Shown here: positions 10,868 through 22,524 of the stretch, in pieces
Position numbering within the stretch: the first letter of the stretch is position 1
Layout of the letters: each line of letters begins with the position of its first letter
Source of the DNA: Nansenia antarctica
Lineage: Eukaryota > Chordata > Actinopteri > Argentiniformes > Microstomatidae
Reading direction: 5' to 3'
NCBI GenBank assembly: GCA_963989245.1
Contig: OZ022353.1
Location: 31,580,298 to 31,644,297, forward strand
Length of the DNA: 64,000 nucleotides
Made by a program: the position numbers and the translations under genes
Notes under the pieces: generated by a model
What the model saw: only the letters and a program-made list of their open reading frames with translations
Database searches by the model: none
Told to the model about the DNA's origin: nothing

Positions 10868-11030
10868 TTTTTTCAGAGTGGGGCAGTACCACTCATATTT
10901 TTCATTTTATTGGATAGAGATAGTGAAGGTAGACAGGAAAGTACGGAGGAGAGGGCATGTCAGCAGGGCATGGGCCGGATTCGAACCCATGCCGACATGG
11001 GCATATGTGTGCACTGTAGCCTGAGAGGTA
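10868..11030 (-). mobile_element. tRNA-derived SINE fragment
   Basis: Read on the minus strand it has a pol III B-box-like GGGTTCGAATCC near 10976-10987, followed by the CTTTCCTGTCTACCTTCACT segment and a tail with CCAATAAAATG. A related tail lies on the plus strand at 58245-58325. This arrangement is typical of fish tRNA-SINEs. Confidence 0.6.
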
Positions 11031-11732
11031 GAGGTGATAGAGGTGGTCCTCACAGACGCTGTAGATTGTGCATGTATCTATGTGATTGTAGGCAGAAACC
11101 ACATTAGTCATACACGAGTTACACTAATAACATCACTAATAACATCACCAAATCAATGTAATACCTCAACAGGCTTCCTAGCCACAAGGTTTGGCTTGGC
11201 TGCAGCACCAGAGGCCCCTCCAAACCGGGGTTTTTTAAACTCAAGAGAAGAATGGTCAGCAGAATAAAATTATGACAAAACAGTGCTTGGATAAAATGAA
11301 TGAATTACATGGCAAAATGTTATGGACATATTCACCATTGAGACAGTCAATGCAGGCCCAGGCCGGAGAGGACTCTGCACAGGCATGGCAGGGACTGAGG
11401 CTGTGGCAGCAGCAGGGCCATGGCAGGAGGTGGAGCTGGACCCTGCACCGTAGTAGCAGCAGTCACAGAGGCAGACGTGGGTGCCGATGGAACACTGGAT
11501 GACTGCTAAAGACACACAGAAAATATATTCTTATGCCAACAATTCAAACGTATTAAACTGACAATTAAAAGGTATAACAGTCAACCATTCAGAACACTTG
11601 TCTGCTCATACATTTGATCAAACAAAAATAAAACTCAAAACGGTCAAACCTTTCTGGTAAGTATCAATTACCAGAATAAGAGAGACTGATAATGGGATCA
11701 TTTTTCAGCATGACAAATAGTTAAATTTCATT
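11031..11732. other. Intergenic between block B and gypsy copy C
   Basis: No recognised gene. A minus-strand stretch at about 11330-11500 has an acceptor-like CTTTAG and Ala/Pro-rich coding character but reads into a stop. It may be an exon remnant. Confidence 0.35.
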
Positions 11733-13005
11733 ACCTTCTGGGAGTGAAATCCACAGACGCAACGCCGTGGCCCACCAAACAGCAATGTCTGGCCATGTGC
11801 CTGCGCTGGACCGCCCCAGCAGTAGTGATGTGGTGGCCGAGGAAATCCATGGCAGGCAGTCCAAACTGGCACTTTGCTGGGTTGATGATTAATCCATGTT
11901 CCCGGAGGCGACTGAAGAGGAGACGGAGGTGGGATAGGTGCTCTGCCTTGGACGTGCTAGCTACCAGGATATCGTCTAGGTAGGCAAACACAAAAGGGAG
12001 GTTGCCCAGCATGGCGTCCATCAACCTCTGAAAGGTCTGGGCAGCATTCTTGAGGCCAAACGGCATCCTCAAAAACTCAAAAAGTCTGAATGGTGTTATA
12101 ACCGCTGTCTTGGGGACGTCCTGAGGGCTAACTGGCACCTGGTGGTATCCCCGTACCAAATCCACTTTAGAAAAAATAGACGCGCCCGCTAGATGGGCTG
12201 AAAAGTCTTGAATGTGTGTAACGGGGTAACGGTCAGGTGTGGTGACATCATTTAGACGCCGGTAGTCGCCGCACGGACGCCAGCCTCCGTTGGACTTGGG
12301 AACGAGATGGAGAGGCGAGGCCCAAGGACTGTCAGAACGGCGAATGATGCCAAGTGCCTCCATGGCTGCAAACTCCTCTTTCGCGATGGTGAGCTTGTGT
12401 GGGTCGAGGCGGCGGGCCCTGGCATGCACTGGTGGGCCTTCCGTGGAGATGTAATGCATGACGCCGTGTTTGGTGGTAGCAGCCGAGAAGGTAGGTGTTG
12501 TGATGTCTGAGAACTCCAATAGAAGAGGAGAGAAATCGTCAGCCGGCGAGACAGCACTGGACAGCTTCATTGTGGCTGCGTCACTGCGCTCACATGACAA
12601 GGAGCCGAATGTCTCAGCGTTGACGAGTCGGCGGTTCCCCACGTCCACCAGGAGGCTGTTAGCGCAGAGAAAGTCAGCGCCTAAGAGGGGAGTAGACACC
12701 TTGGCCAACACAAAACTCCAGGTAAAACGCTGGTCAGCAAAACACAAACTCACAGTGCGCTTACCGAAGGTAGCGATAGCACTGCCATTGGCAGCCTCAA
12801 GGGAGGGTCCTCGTTTCGCTGTTTTAATGTCTATTGCCGATACAGGCAGCACGCTCACCTGGGCACCTGTGTCACACAGAAAACGGCGGCCGGAGAGGGA
12901 GTCACTGACGTACAGCAAGCCTGCAGAATGGCCGGCACCCACAGCTGCTAATGAGTGGCGGCCTGTGCGTTTCCCGACACACTGAAGTTGCATGGTGGCA
13001 GGCAC
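11731..13005 (-). pseudogene. Ty3/gypsy pol: protease and RT, truncated (copy C)
   Basis: A 424-residue frame with protease (DTG near residue 42) and reverse transcriptase: LHLVPKSNGGWRPCGDYR in the fingers, SKVDLVRGYHQV with the first catalytic Asp, and YLDD for the palm pair. It stops shortly after the thumb: after a GHHITTAGA motif the frame runs into unrelated sequence and ends at 11731. RNase H, integrase and the 3' LTR are missing, so the copy cannot move by itself. It overlaps gag (12948-13619) by 58 nt in a different frame, consistent with a frameshift-type Gag-Pol. The left end was deleted before or during the segmental duplication. Confidence 0.85.
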
Positions 13006-13619
13006 TTCTTAGCTTTGTCCCCGAATTTCATATGGTAAAAGCACAACTCCGACGGCCTCACCCGTCGGGCCACAGCAGTAGCGGAGATGGAGAGTGGTTG
13101 GAACCCAAACTCATCCATGGTGGCTGTAAAACACTTCTTCCCAGCTGAGAAAAATATATCCGCTTCCTTGGCTAGCTGACGAAAGTCTGTTTTGATGGAA
13201 TTAGCCATTGAAAAACGAACCTGGTCTGGTAACTGTTGCAGAAAAAGCTCATTAAAAAGAAAACACGGCTGATGGTCGCCCAGCAGAGCTAGCATGTGGT
13301 CCATCAGTTCAGAGGGTTTTGTGTCACCGAGCCCAGGGAGGGAGAGGAGCTGGCGTGCACGTTCAGATTCAGACAGACAAAAAGTATCTATAAGGTGCGC
13401 CTTCAAGGTAACATATTTGTGCTGTGCCGGTGGGTTTTCAATAAGACTCACCACTCTCGCTGCCGTTGAATTGGTTAGAGCTGCTACCACGTAGTAGTAT
13501 TTGGTATTATCCACGGTAACATCTCTGAGGGCGAATTGAGCTTCAGCTTGTGCAAACCATGCTATGGCATTTTGTTCCCAAAAAACGGGCAGCTTGAGTG
13601 AAACTGCGTTTGTTGTCAT
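12948..13619 (-). CDS. Ty3/gypsy Gag-like protein (copy C)
   Basis: A 223-residue frame, one residue different from copy A. Starts about 50 nt inside the LTR at 13667-13921 and ends in a Cys/His cluster. Overlaps the pol frame (start 13005). See copy A for the domain reading. Both gag copies remain open although the pol of copy C is truncated, so age differences between copies are small. Confidence 0.8.
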   Translation of the reverse strand: MTTNAVSLKLPVFWEQNAIAWFAQAEAQFALRDVTVDNTKYYYVVAALTNSTAARVVSLIENPPAQHKYVTLKAHLIDTFCLSESERARQLLSLPGLGDTKPSELMDHMLALLGDHQPCFLFNELFLQQLPDQVRFSMANSIKTDFRQLAKEADIFFSAGKKCFTATMDEFGFQPLSISATAVARRVRPSELCFYHMKFGDKAKKCLPPCNFSVSGNAQAATH

Positions 13620-13666
13620 GTTTCAATGATCTCCGAAAACGTTCGAGAGAATGTCAGGGTCACCAA

Positions 13667-13921
13667 TGTAGGAGTGACGGCAATAACAGGACGATGTAGT
13701 CGGTTTGCCGGTAGAAAAACAATCTTGTGCTTTATTCTCACTCTCTGCATGCGTACTGACAACAACAACATCCATTCATCTTTGTCCCACTTATATCCCG
13801 TCATATCACCCACTAAGCAGCCTGGGTGATTGAGTAAACACAAACATATCAACAGTGCTTTGTACAAGGCTGGAACGCCGTGACTTACGAATACTCTGCT
13901 CGCTAACGAGCGGTCACTACA
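13667..13921 (-). mobile_element. Gypsy LTR, 255 bp (copy C, 5' LTR)
   Basis: Same TG...CA element as 867-1121 with few substitutions, including the TATA-like and AATAAA signals. The PBS-like sequence is at 13653-13666. Confidence 0.75.
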
Positions 13922-14217
13922 CCAGATGATTTTCCATTGTTACCAGCCAATGACGTGTGTGTGTGATGAAGATGGGTATGGGTAGCTATCTCGGAATTAA
14001 TTAATTGTTCAGGTTTCAAACTAGTTGCTATGATTCTCCTAAATCCCCTCAGGTTATTATCAATATAATCCACACCTTTGATTAAGAGGTCTGCTCACCA
14101 CTGTCCTGGGTTGATCCAGGTCTGGGTTTCAGTTTGGACTCTTTTGTAAACTGGTCGTTGTCGATGATCAGACAGACACCTCGCGGCTCACTGGTCATCT
14201 TATATGAACAGTCCTAG

Positions 14218-14251
<34 letters not shown>

Positions 14252-14795
14252 CAGGGCCCAGTTGAATAGCTTCCATGAGTTTTTTTTTTATTTTAGACAG
14301 TTTTTATATCATACCGCTCCCCACGCCCCACTTCCCTGAAGATCAGCAGGACTCCATTTGGATTTGGGAGAAATCTGACCCTTTTTTTTCAACAACACAG
14401 CAGAGGGTGGTGTCAGCACCGATGTCTGTGGAGGACGCCGTCTGGCTGGGACATCGTCCTTCTCTACAGTTTCAGGTGTAAAACATATTACTCTATTATG
14501 GGAACATTTTAGAGGCTATAGCAAGACTGACTTAAGGTGAGATCTAAATCTATCTTTTTTGTTTTTTTTGTTTTTTTGTTTAATTAGTTTTAATACAAGT
14601 AAAACATTCACAAGTAACACTTGCAAGTAAAACACCCACTAGTCAGAAAAAATATATGGTTGAGAAATCAGTATTGTGTAAGTGTGTCACAGTAGGTTAA
14701 TTCAGAGGGTTTGATATTGTGTGTTCCATTCTCATGTGGTAAACAGCCTACTTTATGAACACATGCTATAGTATATAGTATACACATAGAGCACA

Positions 14796-15188
14796 TACAC
14801 TGATGAGCCAACATTATGACCACCTGCCTAATATGCTGTTGATATTATGCCTAATATGCTCATGCATCGATGAGCCTTGGAGCGCCCAACACCCCGTCAC
14901 CAATTTGTGGTTTGTCCCTGCTCAGACCACTGTCGGTACTCACCACTGCTGACCGGGAGCACCCCACAAGCTTTGCCGTCAGGCCATAACAATTTGTCTC
15001 TTGTCAAAGTCGTTCAGGTCTTTACTCCTGCCCATTTCTCCTGCATCCAACACATACAACTTCAAGACCTGACTGTTCACTTGCTGCCTCATACATCCCA
15101 CCCCTTGACAGGTGCCATTGTAACAAGATAATCAATTAGTTATTCACTTCACCTGTCAGTGGTCATAATGTTTTGGCTCATCGATGTA
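14796..15188. mobile_element. Tc1/mariner-like MITE (copy C)
   Basis: Same TA-bounded element as 2011-2403. Confidence 0.7.
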
Positions 15189-15429
15189 ATAGTCGAGGAC
15201 AGGTTGGTAGTGGTAAACAAACAAAATAGGTGACTGAACCCTGAACACCATGGATTGATTAGGTGGGAAAACCCTTAAGCAAATAATATTGGTAGGTGAA
15301 AACCTGGTAAATAAAATATAAAAGGTGGGTAAACCAAGTTTACTTGGGGGAGGGAAAAGTCACCATTTGTCAACAAGAATCCATGACAAATCAAAGAAAT
15401 CATTTCCCAGCTGAGTTCAAGAGTTGAAG

Positions 15430-15924
15430 TTACTCTAGTAGATTTGGCGGTCGGCTGAGGTCCTGCCTCAGTGATTCTGGAATGTCGAGTCTACCATAGT
15501 CTTCCTCCCTCACCGACAGTCGGATCAACATCAAGCAGTATTCTTGTAAAGAGTACACTGGCCTTGTTATGGTGACATCCAGATACTCCGGGTGACCATC
15601 CTCTTCATTGGGCGCTGGCATATAAACGTCTTCCAGGTTCCCTTGAAGATTTGCGCCAGTAAGAGAGGCTCTAAAAACCCACGGGTGAGTCAGAAAAGTA
15701 TCCATGCGATTATACCCGCCCGGTGGTATGTCTCCGTACGAGACGGGCCGTCCGGTGAAGTTGAGCCACCATATTGTGGCGCTTTGTTCCGTTCGATTAA
15801 TGAACTTCACATAGGTCGGAATATCTGAATTGAGAGATCTCAGAGATTGATTTTCACTTCCGCCCCTCTCACCTATCATGGAGGGTGAATGTGGCACGAT
15901 CCACCCTGCATACTCACCGGCCAT
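15430..15924 (-). CDS. VHL-like protein, intronless (copy C)
   Basis: A 164-residue frame, protein-identical to copy B. It retains the beta-domain pocket residues and the BC box described for copy A, and no intron. It sits in the block that lacks the downstream TIR transposon, so its upstream region (minus-strand promoter side, 15925-16240) matches the other copies only to about 16235 before the empty site. A role in HIF-alpha turnover is inferred from conserved residues only. Confidence 0.8.
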   Translation of the reverse strand: MAGEYAGWIVPHSPSMIGERGGSENQSLRSLNSDIPTYVKFINRTEQSATIWWLNFTGRPVSYGDIPPGGYNRMDTFLTHPWVFRASLTGANLQGNLEDVYMPAPNEEDGHPEYLDVTITRPVYSLQEYCLMLIRLSVREEDYGRLDIPESLRQDLSRPPNLLE

Positions 15925-16545
15925 GGTCGTCACGTAGCAAGCAGCAATCTCTAAATCTATCTTTATGCAACCGGCCCCTATTCTTTAACCAACTGCTAAG
16001 ACAACATTAAGCTAGTTACTTTAGCTAGCTAAAGATATTGACCCCCCCCCTACAACTTGTCTAGATATTATGTTCCAACGTGTCTGCTGAATCCCACAGT
16101 AAGGGTATCTAGCTGACTAGCTAGCTAACGCTAGCCTACATAGGTGGTAAACAAACTGGCTACATATTGGGAATATACATGGGTACTTTCTCGCCAAATG
16201 TTGTAGGGCCAAATTTACAAAAGCTTAGCCCATGGAGGTATAGCCTGCTATAAAATCCCTGCTGCCGGCCGGTGTGAAATGCATTCTGGGATACTGACCC
16301 AAACTAGCGAGCTAGCTTTACACACAAACTTTAGTTACGTCACCTGCATCAGCTTGAATTTTCACATTGAATAGTCACATGCGTATGAAACCCCTATGCA
16401 CATTTTCCCTCTTGCCTTGACTGAATTAGCTTGCTAGCTAGATCATGATCACTAGTGAGCTGGTTAAAAATTACAGGAGGACCCCGAGGTGGCGATGTTT
16501 CCAGAGCAGACGATGACAATACATTTCCCCTTCATAGGAGTTCAG

Positions 16546-16864
16546 TTATTATTATTATTATTATTTTTTAAAGGTAATTTTTTACCTTTATTAACCTTTA
16601 TTAATTAAACCATGTTGACTTTTTTCAGACCAACGTGTGCCAAATTCAGGGAGCTGTGCGCCTCATTTCAGAACTGTTCTCTTTCATAGTATTCGTTTTG
16701 TATCTCACTATGGGAACGCCCCCTGCGTGACCTCATCAGAAGCTGAATTACAGCCCATTGGCTGGCGCAGATGTCGCTTGTGTCAGGAGGGACAGGGACC
16801 CTCCGCCTATATAAGGCTTACACACGGCATCTGTCGTCATTCAAGACAAGCAACCTCAGACTAC
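16546..16864. other. Intergenic with ATT repeat
   Basis: Holds an (ATT)n run at 16547-16565. A CTATATAAGGC motif at 16808-16818 could be a TATA box, but no supported gene follows. No gene called. Confidence 0.4.
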
Positions 16865-16867
16865 TCA

Positions 16868-17066
16868 CAGGGCTTTCACACCGGCAGTTCCGAACGTTGG
16901 CGCTGTCTGGCGAACGATACACTGGTATGAACGATACACTGGTATGAACGATACACTGGTATGAACGATACACTGGTATGAACGATACACTGGTATGAAC
17001 GCGGGCTCGTTCGCCAGACAGCGCCAACGTTCGGAGGCGTTCGGAACTGCCGGTGTGAAAGCCCTA
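16868..17066. mobile_element. Short palindromic MITE with 17-bp core repeats
   Basis: The two ends are inverted repeats (AGGGCTTTCACACCGGCAGT at left, its complement at right) that extend about 45 bp inward with the GTTCCGAACG and TCTGGCGAACG parts. The centre is five tandem copies of a 17-bp unit, AACGATACACTGGTATG, from 16914 to 16998. The ends resemble hAT-type termini. Confidence 0.65.
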
Positions 17067-17950
17067 TCAGAGAACCGGGGTTATGTAAATAACCTAACGT
17101 TTCACATGCCATCCCTGGCCTTGTAGCCAACTCTATGGATAAGCTAGCTAACATTAGCTAGTACTAAACCGTTTGAATTGTACCATATCAGCGTATCATG
17201 CAGCTGTGAAAAATGTAAAAGAAAAAGCTGAATTTTAGGGGCAATGCAATGAATTCACTAGCAAGCAAACATAGGGCATATTCAAATGATTGAGTTAGCT
17301 AACTAACTACACATGGTGCAATCATCCTTTCCTTCTCTGGGGTCAGATGACGGCGCTTCTAGTTAACAACCCAAACTAGCTAGCGAGCTAGTTTACACAC
17401 TAACTTAAGTTACATCACCTGGCTCAGCCAGCTAAAGGCCATATATAGAATGTTCACATTGGAATAGTCACGTGTCTGGAACCTGCATGCACATTTTCAT
17501 TCTTGCATTGACTGAATCCGCTTGCTAGCTAACTAGATCATGATCACCAGTGAGCTGGCTAACGTTAACTAGTGAGCTGGCTAATGTTAGCTAGACAAGT
17601 GTTGGTTTGTTGGCTAGCTAGGTAACTTACAGTTAAACCAACATATTTATATGACACATTAAGTATAAGCCATAAATAATCTATGCATTACACAAAAGGT
17701 ACACAATAAACTCACTACGATTATTAATTAATTGTCAGATTAAAATGTTGTCATCTAGAAATTAATTAGACACCTATACTTTCTTTTATTTCTTTTTATT
17801 TTACTACTCAATTTTTTCACTTTGTAAAGTGTCTTTGTTACAGGGAACATATTATCACCAGATACTCAGTTACATTTGTTTGTCGTATCTCAGTAACAGT
17901 TTCATTTCCACTGCATTTTATCAAGTAAAGGTATTCTTCTTTCTCCTCCA
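17067..17950. other. Intergenic, no recognised gene
   Basis: AT-rich sequence with repeated TAGCTAGC-type words. A segment at 17360-17560 is a diverged copy of the 16290-16470 part of block C (same CTAGCGAGCTAG, ACATCACCTG and TAGATCATGATCAC order). Confidence 0.5.
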
Positions 17951-17996
17951 GAATTCTCTCTCTTGACCTCTTGCCTTGGTAGATAGTTACGGCGAT

Positions 17997-18331
17997 GTCG
18001 TCATCGTCCGACTCATTTTCAAGCTGCCAAGCTTAGTCAAAGTCTTCTTCATCCACTCCGCTCCCAGGAGGGTGGACTTGCCCCGGTCTACAAGACAAAA
18101 ACAGTTTAAAGTCCTCTTACAGTGGTCCATAGAAACAGTTCTACAGCCAGTGGTGTAGTGGCACCGTTTTCATATAAGGTTATAGTAATATACAGTACTG
18201 GGGAAGAGAAACATACCCAAGTTGTCGTCTTCTGTCCTCTTTTTCTTGGCGTCTTCCTCTCGCATTGTTGCGGCATAGCTGTGGTCATTTCTTATGGCAT
18301 TGCTGCCCACCACACTGTCAGACCGCTCACA
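17997..18331 (-). pseudogene. Two-exon unknown gene, unit 0 (chimeric, truncated)
   Basis: Exon a (18217-18331) matches the array copies. Exon b starts at 18087 after the same TTGTAG acceptor but matches only to about 18045, ending early at a TAA (17997). Left of the breakpoint, 17990-18040 is similar to exon 1 of the coiled-coil gene at 39078-39125 (shared GATGTCGTCATCGT and TTTTCAAGCTGC words). This unit is therefore a chimera at the array edge. Confidence 0.5.
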
Positions 18332-19600
18332 CTGAAGAAATAAAATGCATGGTGCAATCACAGAGTAGAGCAGGGAGCAGTTCATCAGCGCAGCTCATGG
18401 ATGCCTCTCTGTACTCTGTACTGCAGGCTGGGTCTGCAACTGAAGTTGGATTTCCGATTTGGGTAAAAAGTGGTTACGGTTCGGTTAAGGTCAGGGCTAA
18501 GATTAATGGTTTTCAGGTTCAGCGTGTCTCCGTAGTCGCTCCTAAATAAATGCAGTGGTCCAGCTTCCATTCACATCGTCAGGAAGAGACTCCGTTGCAC
18601 TTTGACCTACAATGGTTATGGACATATTATACAACATCCATTCCACACATGGTCGCACTAAACTAATGAAACTTAAGGAATAAACCACACTGATCATAAA
18701 GATAGAAATCGTTTTTATTTGGGCAGAGAAGTTTTTGACATTAGAAAAAATGATTCAAAACGCAGAGGCATTCTACAATCATTCAAATTCAAGTAAAAAC
18801 AGTCGTTTGAATGTGTGAGGTTACATTTGAGGGTTACAACAACCATTTCTCTGCTGGTGTAGAACTGTGTTTTATACAGCCATGAAGTGTTCAAGAGCTT
18901 ACTAACAACAGCCATTGCACCTTCTATTACACACAACTAAACATTTGCTTTCATAGTTTATGTTGTCTATAACATGTGATAATTCAGTGGCCGATCATGA
19001 CATTGGAATTCTGAAATCAATCAAATGTATCAATACATCAATCAGTCCAATTAGTTTTCATCCTACAGGAACGGTAGAGGACTAGGATAGTACACCTCTC
19101 CAATGCTGGAAACAAACCTGTGGTCATCTATGCACCACTTACCCGTAGTCACAGAAACACATTCAGAACCTGTGATCACCACAGAAACACATTCATAACC
19201 TGTGATCTGTACAGAAACACATTCATAACCTGTGATCAGTATAGAAGGAACATTTACATGTGGACTGACAGGGAGACATCGACCATGGGAACACTATCAT
19301 AGCATGGAGATTTCTCATGGGAAGCATTAATCAACATACACTTTCTAGAGCATGAACTATGAACAACATTTAAGTATCAGAAAAGGCTTCTGCCACGACA
19401 GATGTCCAACAGAATAGTTGGAATCAAAACTAATATATGAACCAAGGCACCATTCTAAACATATATTATTTCTTGAACAGAGTATGTTATATTGAATATG
19501 TGATGATGATATAATGATACAACTCTGAAGACTAAATCACAGAGAAAGATGTTTCAACAGAATAATAGGTTATGATAAAGCACCACTCTAACAGAGACCT
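18332..19600. other. Non-coding part of array unit (also at 21255-22524 and 24179-25448)
   Basis: Shared spacer between exon a and the SPRY exon in each unit. It contains a degenerate 25-bp tandem repeat at 19148-19240 built on CAGAAACACATTCATAACCT. On the minus strand this is the 3' flank of the SPRY frame. Short open frames within it show no family resemblance. Confidence 0.55.
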
Positions 19601-20557
19601 CTACTCCAGCTGACACAGCTTAACACTGTCTCCATAGTTACACCAATTAGGCCCACACCCAGGATAGAGGGGCTCAGTGAATGTGGTCTGGACTCTGTGG
19701 AGGAGGGTCATCTGGGTCACAGAGGAGACGCTGTAGAAGGACAGAGTACCTGCCCTGTGATCCAGGTACACTCCTACTCTGGAAGACTGAGGGCCTGATA
19801 CTTTAGTCAGAACATTATTGTGATAGATACTATAACCACTACTTTGGTAGAATAACCTCCAGGACTTGTTATTGGATCCAAATTTACTGTCACCACCTGA
19901 CCTGCTGATGTCTTTATATGAGACTGCTGCAGCACATTGACTACCACTCCTCTCAACCTCCCAGTAAGAGCGTCCAGACAGACCCTCTCTACACAGCACC
20001 TGATACTCGTCAATGAATCTCTCTGGATGACCAGGATATGACTGGTCTTGTCTCATAATTGTCACCTTTCTGTTCCCCGCAGACAGAGACAGTCGTATGT
20101 GTGCTGTGTTTGGCTTGTTCACAGATTTGTTACGGACATTGGATGGAAAACCTACCAAGGGATGTGTTACCCTATTACTTTTTCTCCCATAGTATACTTC
20201 AAATGGAGTCATCCAGTTTAAAACTTCCTTGGGGTCCTCATTTAGCACACTGGAATAAGCTGGCAATTGCTTAACCCAGTTAACTCCGCTCTGCTGACAA
20301 TTCACAAGATCAAACATCATCTTTTTCCTTAGGACTCTGTGGGACCTCTCTACCTTTCCTTGGCTTTGGGGATGGTATGGTGAACTCTGAATTATTCTGA
20401 CTTGCATTGATTCCATCAGCTTGCGAACTGCGCCTTTAAATTATCTTCCTTGATCATGTTGCAAAACTTGAGGTGGGCCATGTACAGAATAGATATCACC
20501 AAGATGTTTTGCAATCTCTGAGCTGTCTTTACCCTTTAATGGAACTCCATCTGACAT
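19601..20557 (-). pseudogene. Integrase-SPRY chimera, unit 1 (one nonsense codon)
   Basis: Same chimera as unit 2 (22525-23481). The glutamate codon of the integrase DQGREF motif is TAA at 20441-20443, leaving a downstream open frame of 271 codons from an internal ATG. The PRY-SPRY part is complete (WEVE, LDHRAGTLSFYS, TFTEPLYPG). Other differences from unit 2 are scattered substitutions. The SPRY could still be made if translation starts at the internal ATG, but that is speculation. Confidence 0.75.
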
Positions 20558-20720
20558 GACTATAACTCTAGCTAGATCCAGACTCTAGCTGGAAGGAATA
20601 AGTGAATAAGGCCATCGGTCATCCACCGTTATCGTTTGGGGTAATGTGACCAACATGTAGTTCACACTACTGTTCAGATTCAGTTTTATATTTGCGACTG
20701 CAAACACACTAATTAATCAG

Positions 20721-21254
20721 TCACTCTTCCGAACTGGGAGCCTTGAAACTTGCGCACACAGGGATGCCAAGATTGTCCTTGACCTCTAACAGAAATAAAT
20801 CATAATCAATTGAATGTTCAAATTCAAACAAAAACATGTCCAGCAATTCTTGACGTTCTTCTTCGTCTTCAGTCAGTTTCAATTTAGCCTCTATTTCCTC
20901 TCTCTGTATTTTGTCCAATTGAAGAAAAGCAGGCTCCTGGACCTTCCCTTCCAGCCGGTGGGCGTTCTTCTTCATCCACTCCGCTCCCAGGAGGGTGGAC
21001 TTGCCACGGTCTACAAGACAAAAACAGTTTAAAGTCCTCTTACAGTGGTCCATAGAAACAGTTCTACAGCCAGTGGTGTAGTGGCACCGTTTTCATATAA
21101 GGTTATAGTAATATACAGTACTGGGGAAGAGAAACATACCCAAGTTGTCGTCTTCTGTCCTCTTTTTCTTGGCGTCTTCCTCTCGCATTGTTGCGGCATA
21201 GCTGTGGTCATTTCTTATGGCATTGCTGCCCACCACACTGTCAGACCGCTCACA
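20721..21254 (-). CDS. Unknown two-exon gene, unit 1 copy (5' partial)
   Basis: Exon a 21140-21254 (acceptor TTTCTTCAG, donor GTATGT) and exon b 20721-21010 (acceptor TTGTCTTGTAG) join in phase 1 into a 134-codon frame ending in TGA. The product is highly charged. Exon a is basic/acidic mixed (REEDAKKKRTEDDNL). Exon b is alpha-helical in character with an acidic stretch (LKLTEDEEERQELLDMFLFE) and no recognised domain. The DRGKSTLLGAEW stretch looks like a P-loop fragment (GKST) but lacks the rest of a GTPase. A start codon in an upstream exon is not identified. It lies upstream, in transcription order, of the integrase-SPRY frame. Confidence 0.5.
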
Positions 21255-22524
21255 CTGAAGAAATAAAATGCATGGTGCAATCACAGAGTAGAGCAGGGAG
21301 CAGTTCGTCAGCGCAGCTCATGGATGCCTCTCTGTACTCTGTACTGCAGGCTGGGTCTGCAAATGAAGTTGGATTTCCGATTTGGGTAAAAAGTGGTTAC
21401 GGTTCGGTTAAGGTCAGGGCTAAGATTAATGGTTTTCAGGTTCAGCGTGTCTCCGTAGTCGCTCCTAAATAAATGCAGTGGTCCAGCTTCCATTCACATC
21501 GTCAGGAAGAGACTCCGTTGCACTTTGACCTACAATGGTTATGGACATATTATACAACATCCATTCCACACATGGTCGCACTAAACTAATGAAACTTAAG
21601 GAATAAACCACACTGATCATAAAGATAGAAATCGTTTTTATTTGGGCAGAGAAGTTTTTGACATTAGAAAAAAATATTCAAAACGCAGAGGCATTCTACA
21701 ATCATTCAAATTCAAGTAAAAACAGTCGTTTGAATGTGTGAGGTTACATTTGAGGGTTACAACAACCATTTCTCTGCTGGTGTAGAACTGGGTTTTATAC
21801 AGCCATGAAGTGTTCAACAGCTTACTAACAACAGCCATTGCACCTTCTATTACACACAACTAAACATTTGCTTTCATAGTTTATGTTGTCTATAACATGT
21901 GATAATTCAGTGGCCGATCATGACATTGGAATTCTGAAATCAATCAAATGTATCAATACATCAATCAGTCCAATTAGTTTTCATCCTACAGGAACGGTAG
22001 AGGACTAGGATAGTACACCTCTCCAATGCTGGAAACAAACCTGTGGTCATCTATGCACCACTTACCCCGTAGTCACAGAAACACATTCAGAACCTGTGAT
22101 CACCACAGAAACACATTCATAACCTGTGATCTGTACAGAAACACATTCATAACCTGTGATCAGTATAGAAGGAACATTTACATGTGGACTGACAGGGAGA
22201 CATCGACCATGGGAACACTATCATAGCATGGAGATTTCTCATGGGAAGCATTAATCAACATACACTTTCTAGAGCATGAACTATGAACAACATTTAAGTA
22301 TCAGAAAAGGCTTCTGCCACGACAGATGTCCAACAGAATAGTTGGAATCAAAACTAATATATGAACCAAGGCACCAATCTAAACATATATTATTTCTTGA
22401 ACAGAGTATGTTATATTGAATATGTGATGATGATATAATGATACAACTCTGAAGACTAAATCACAGAGAAAGATGTTTCAACAGAATAATAGGTTATGAT
22501 AAAGCACCACTCTAACAGAGACCT

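Larger units (their letters stand above)
12801..16545. repeat. Segmental duplication block C
   Basis: Matches block A over its left and middle parts and block B at its right end (16240-16545 equals 10538-10844). It carries the gypsy copy but lacks the TIR transposon, thus showing the pre-insertion state. Confidence 0.85.

Noticed and set aside
16808..16818. TATA-box promoter
   Set aside because: No supported plus-strand gene follows within several hundred bases.
16914..16998. Short CRISPR-like or operator array of 17-bp units
   Set aside because: Units are head-to-tail with no spacers and sit between MITE inverted ends.
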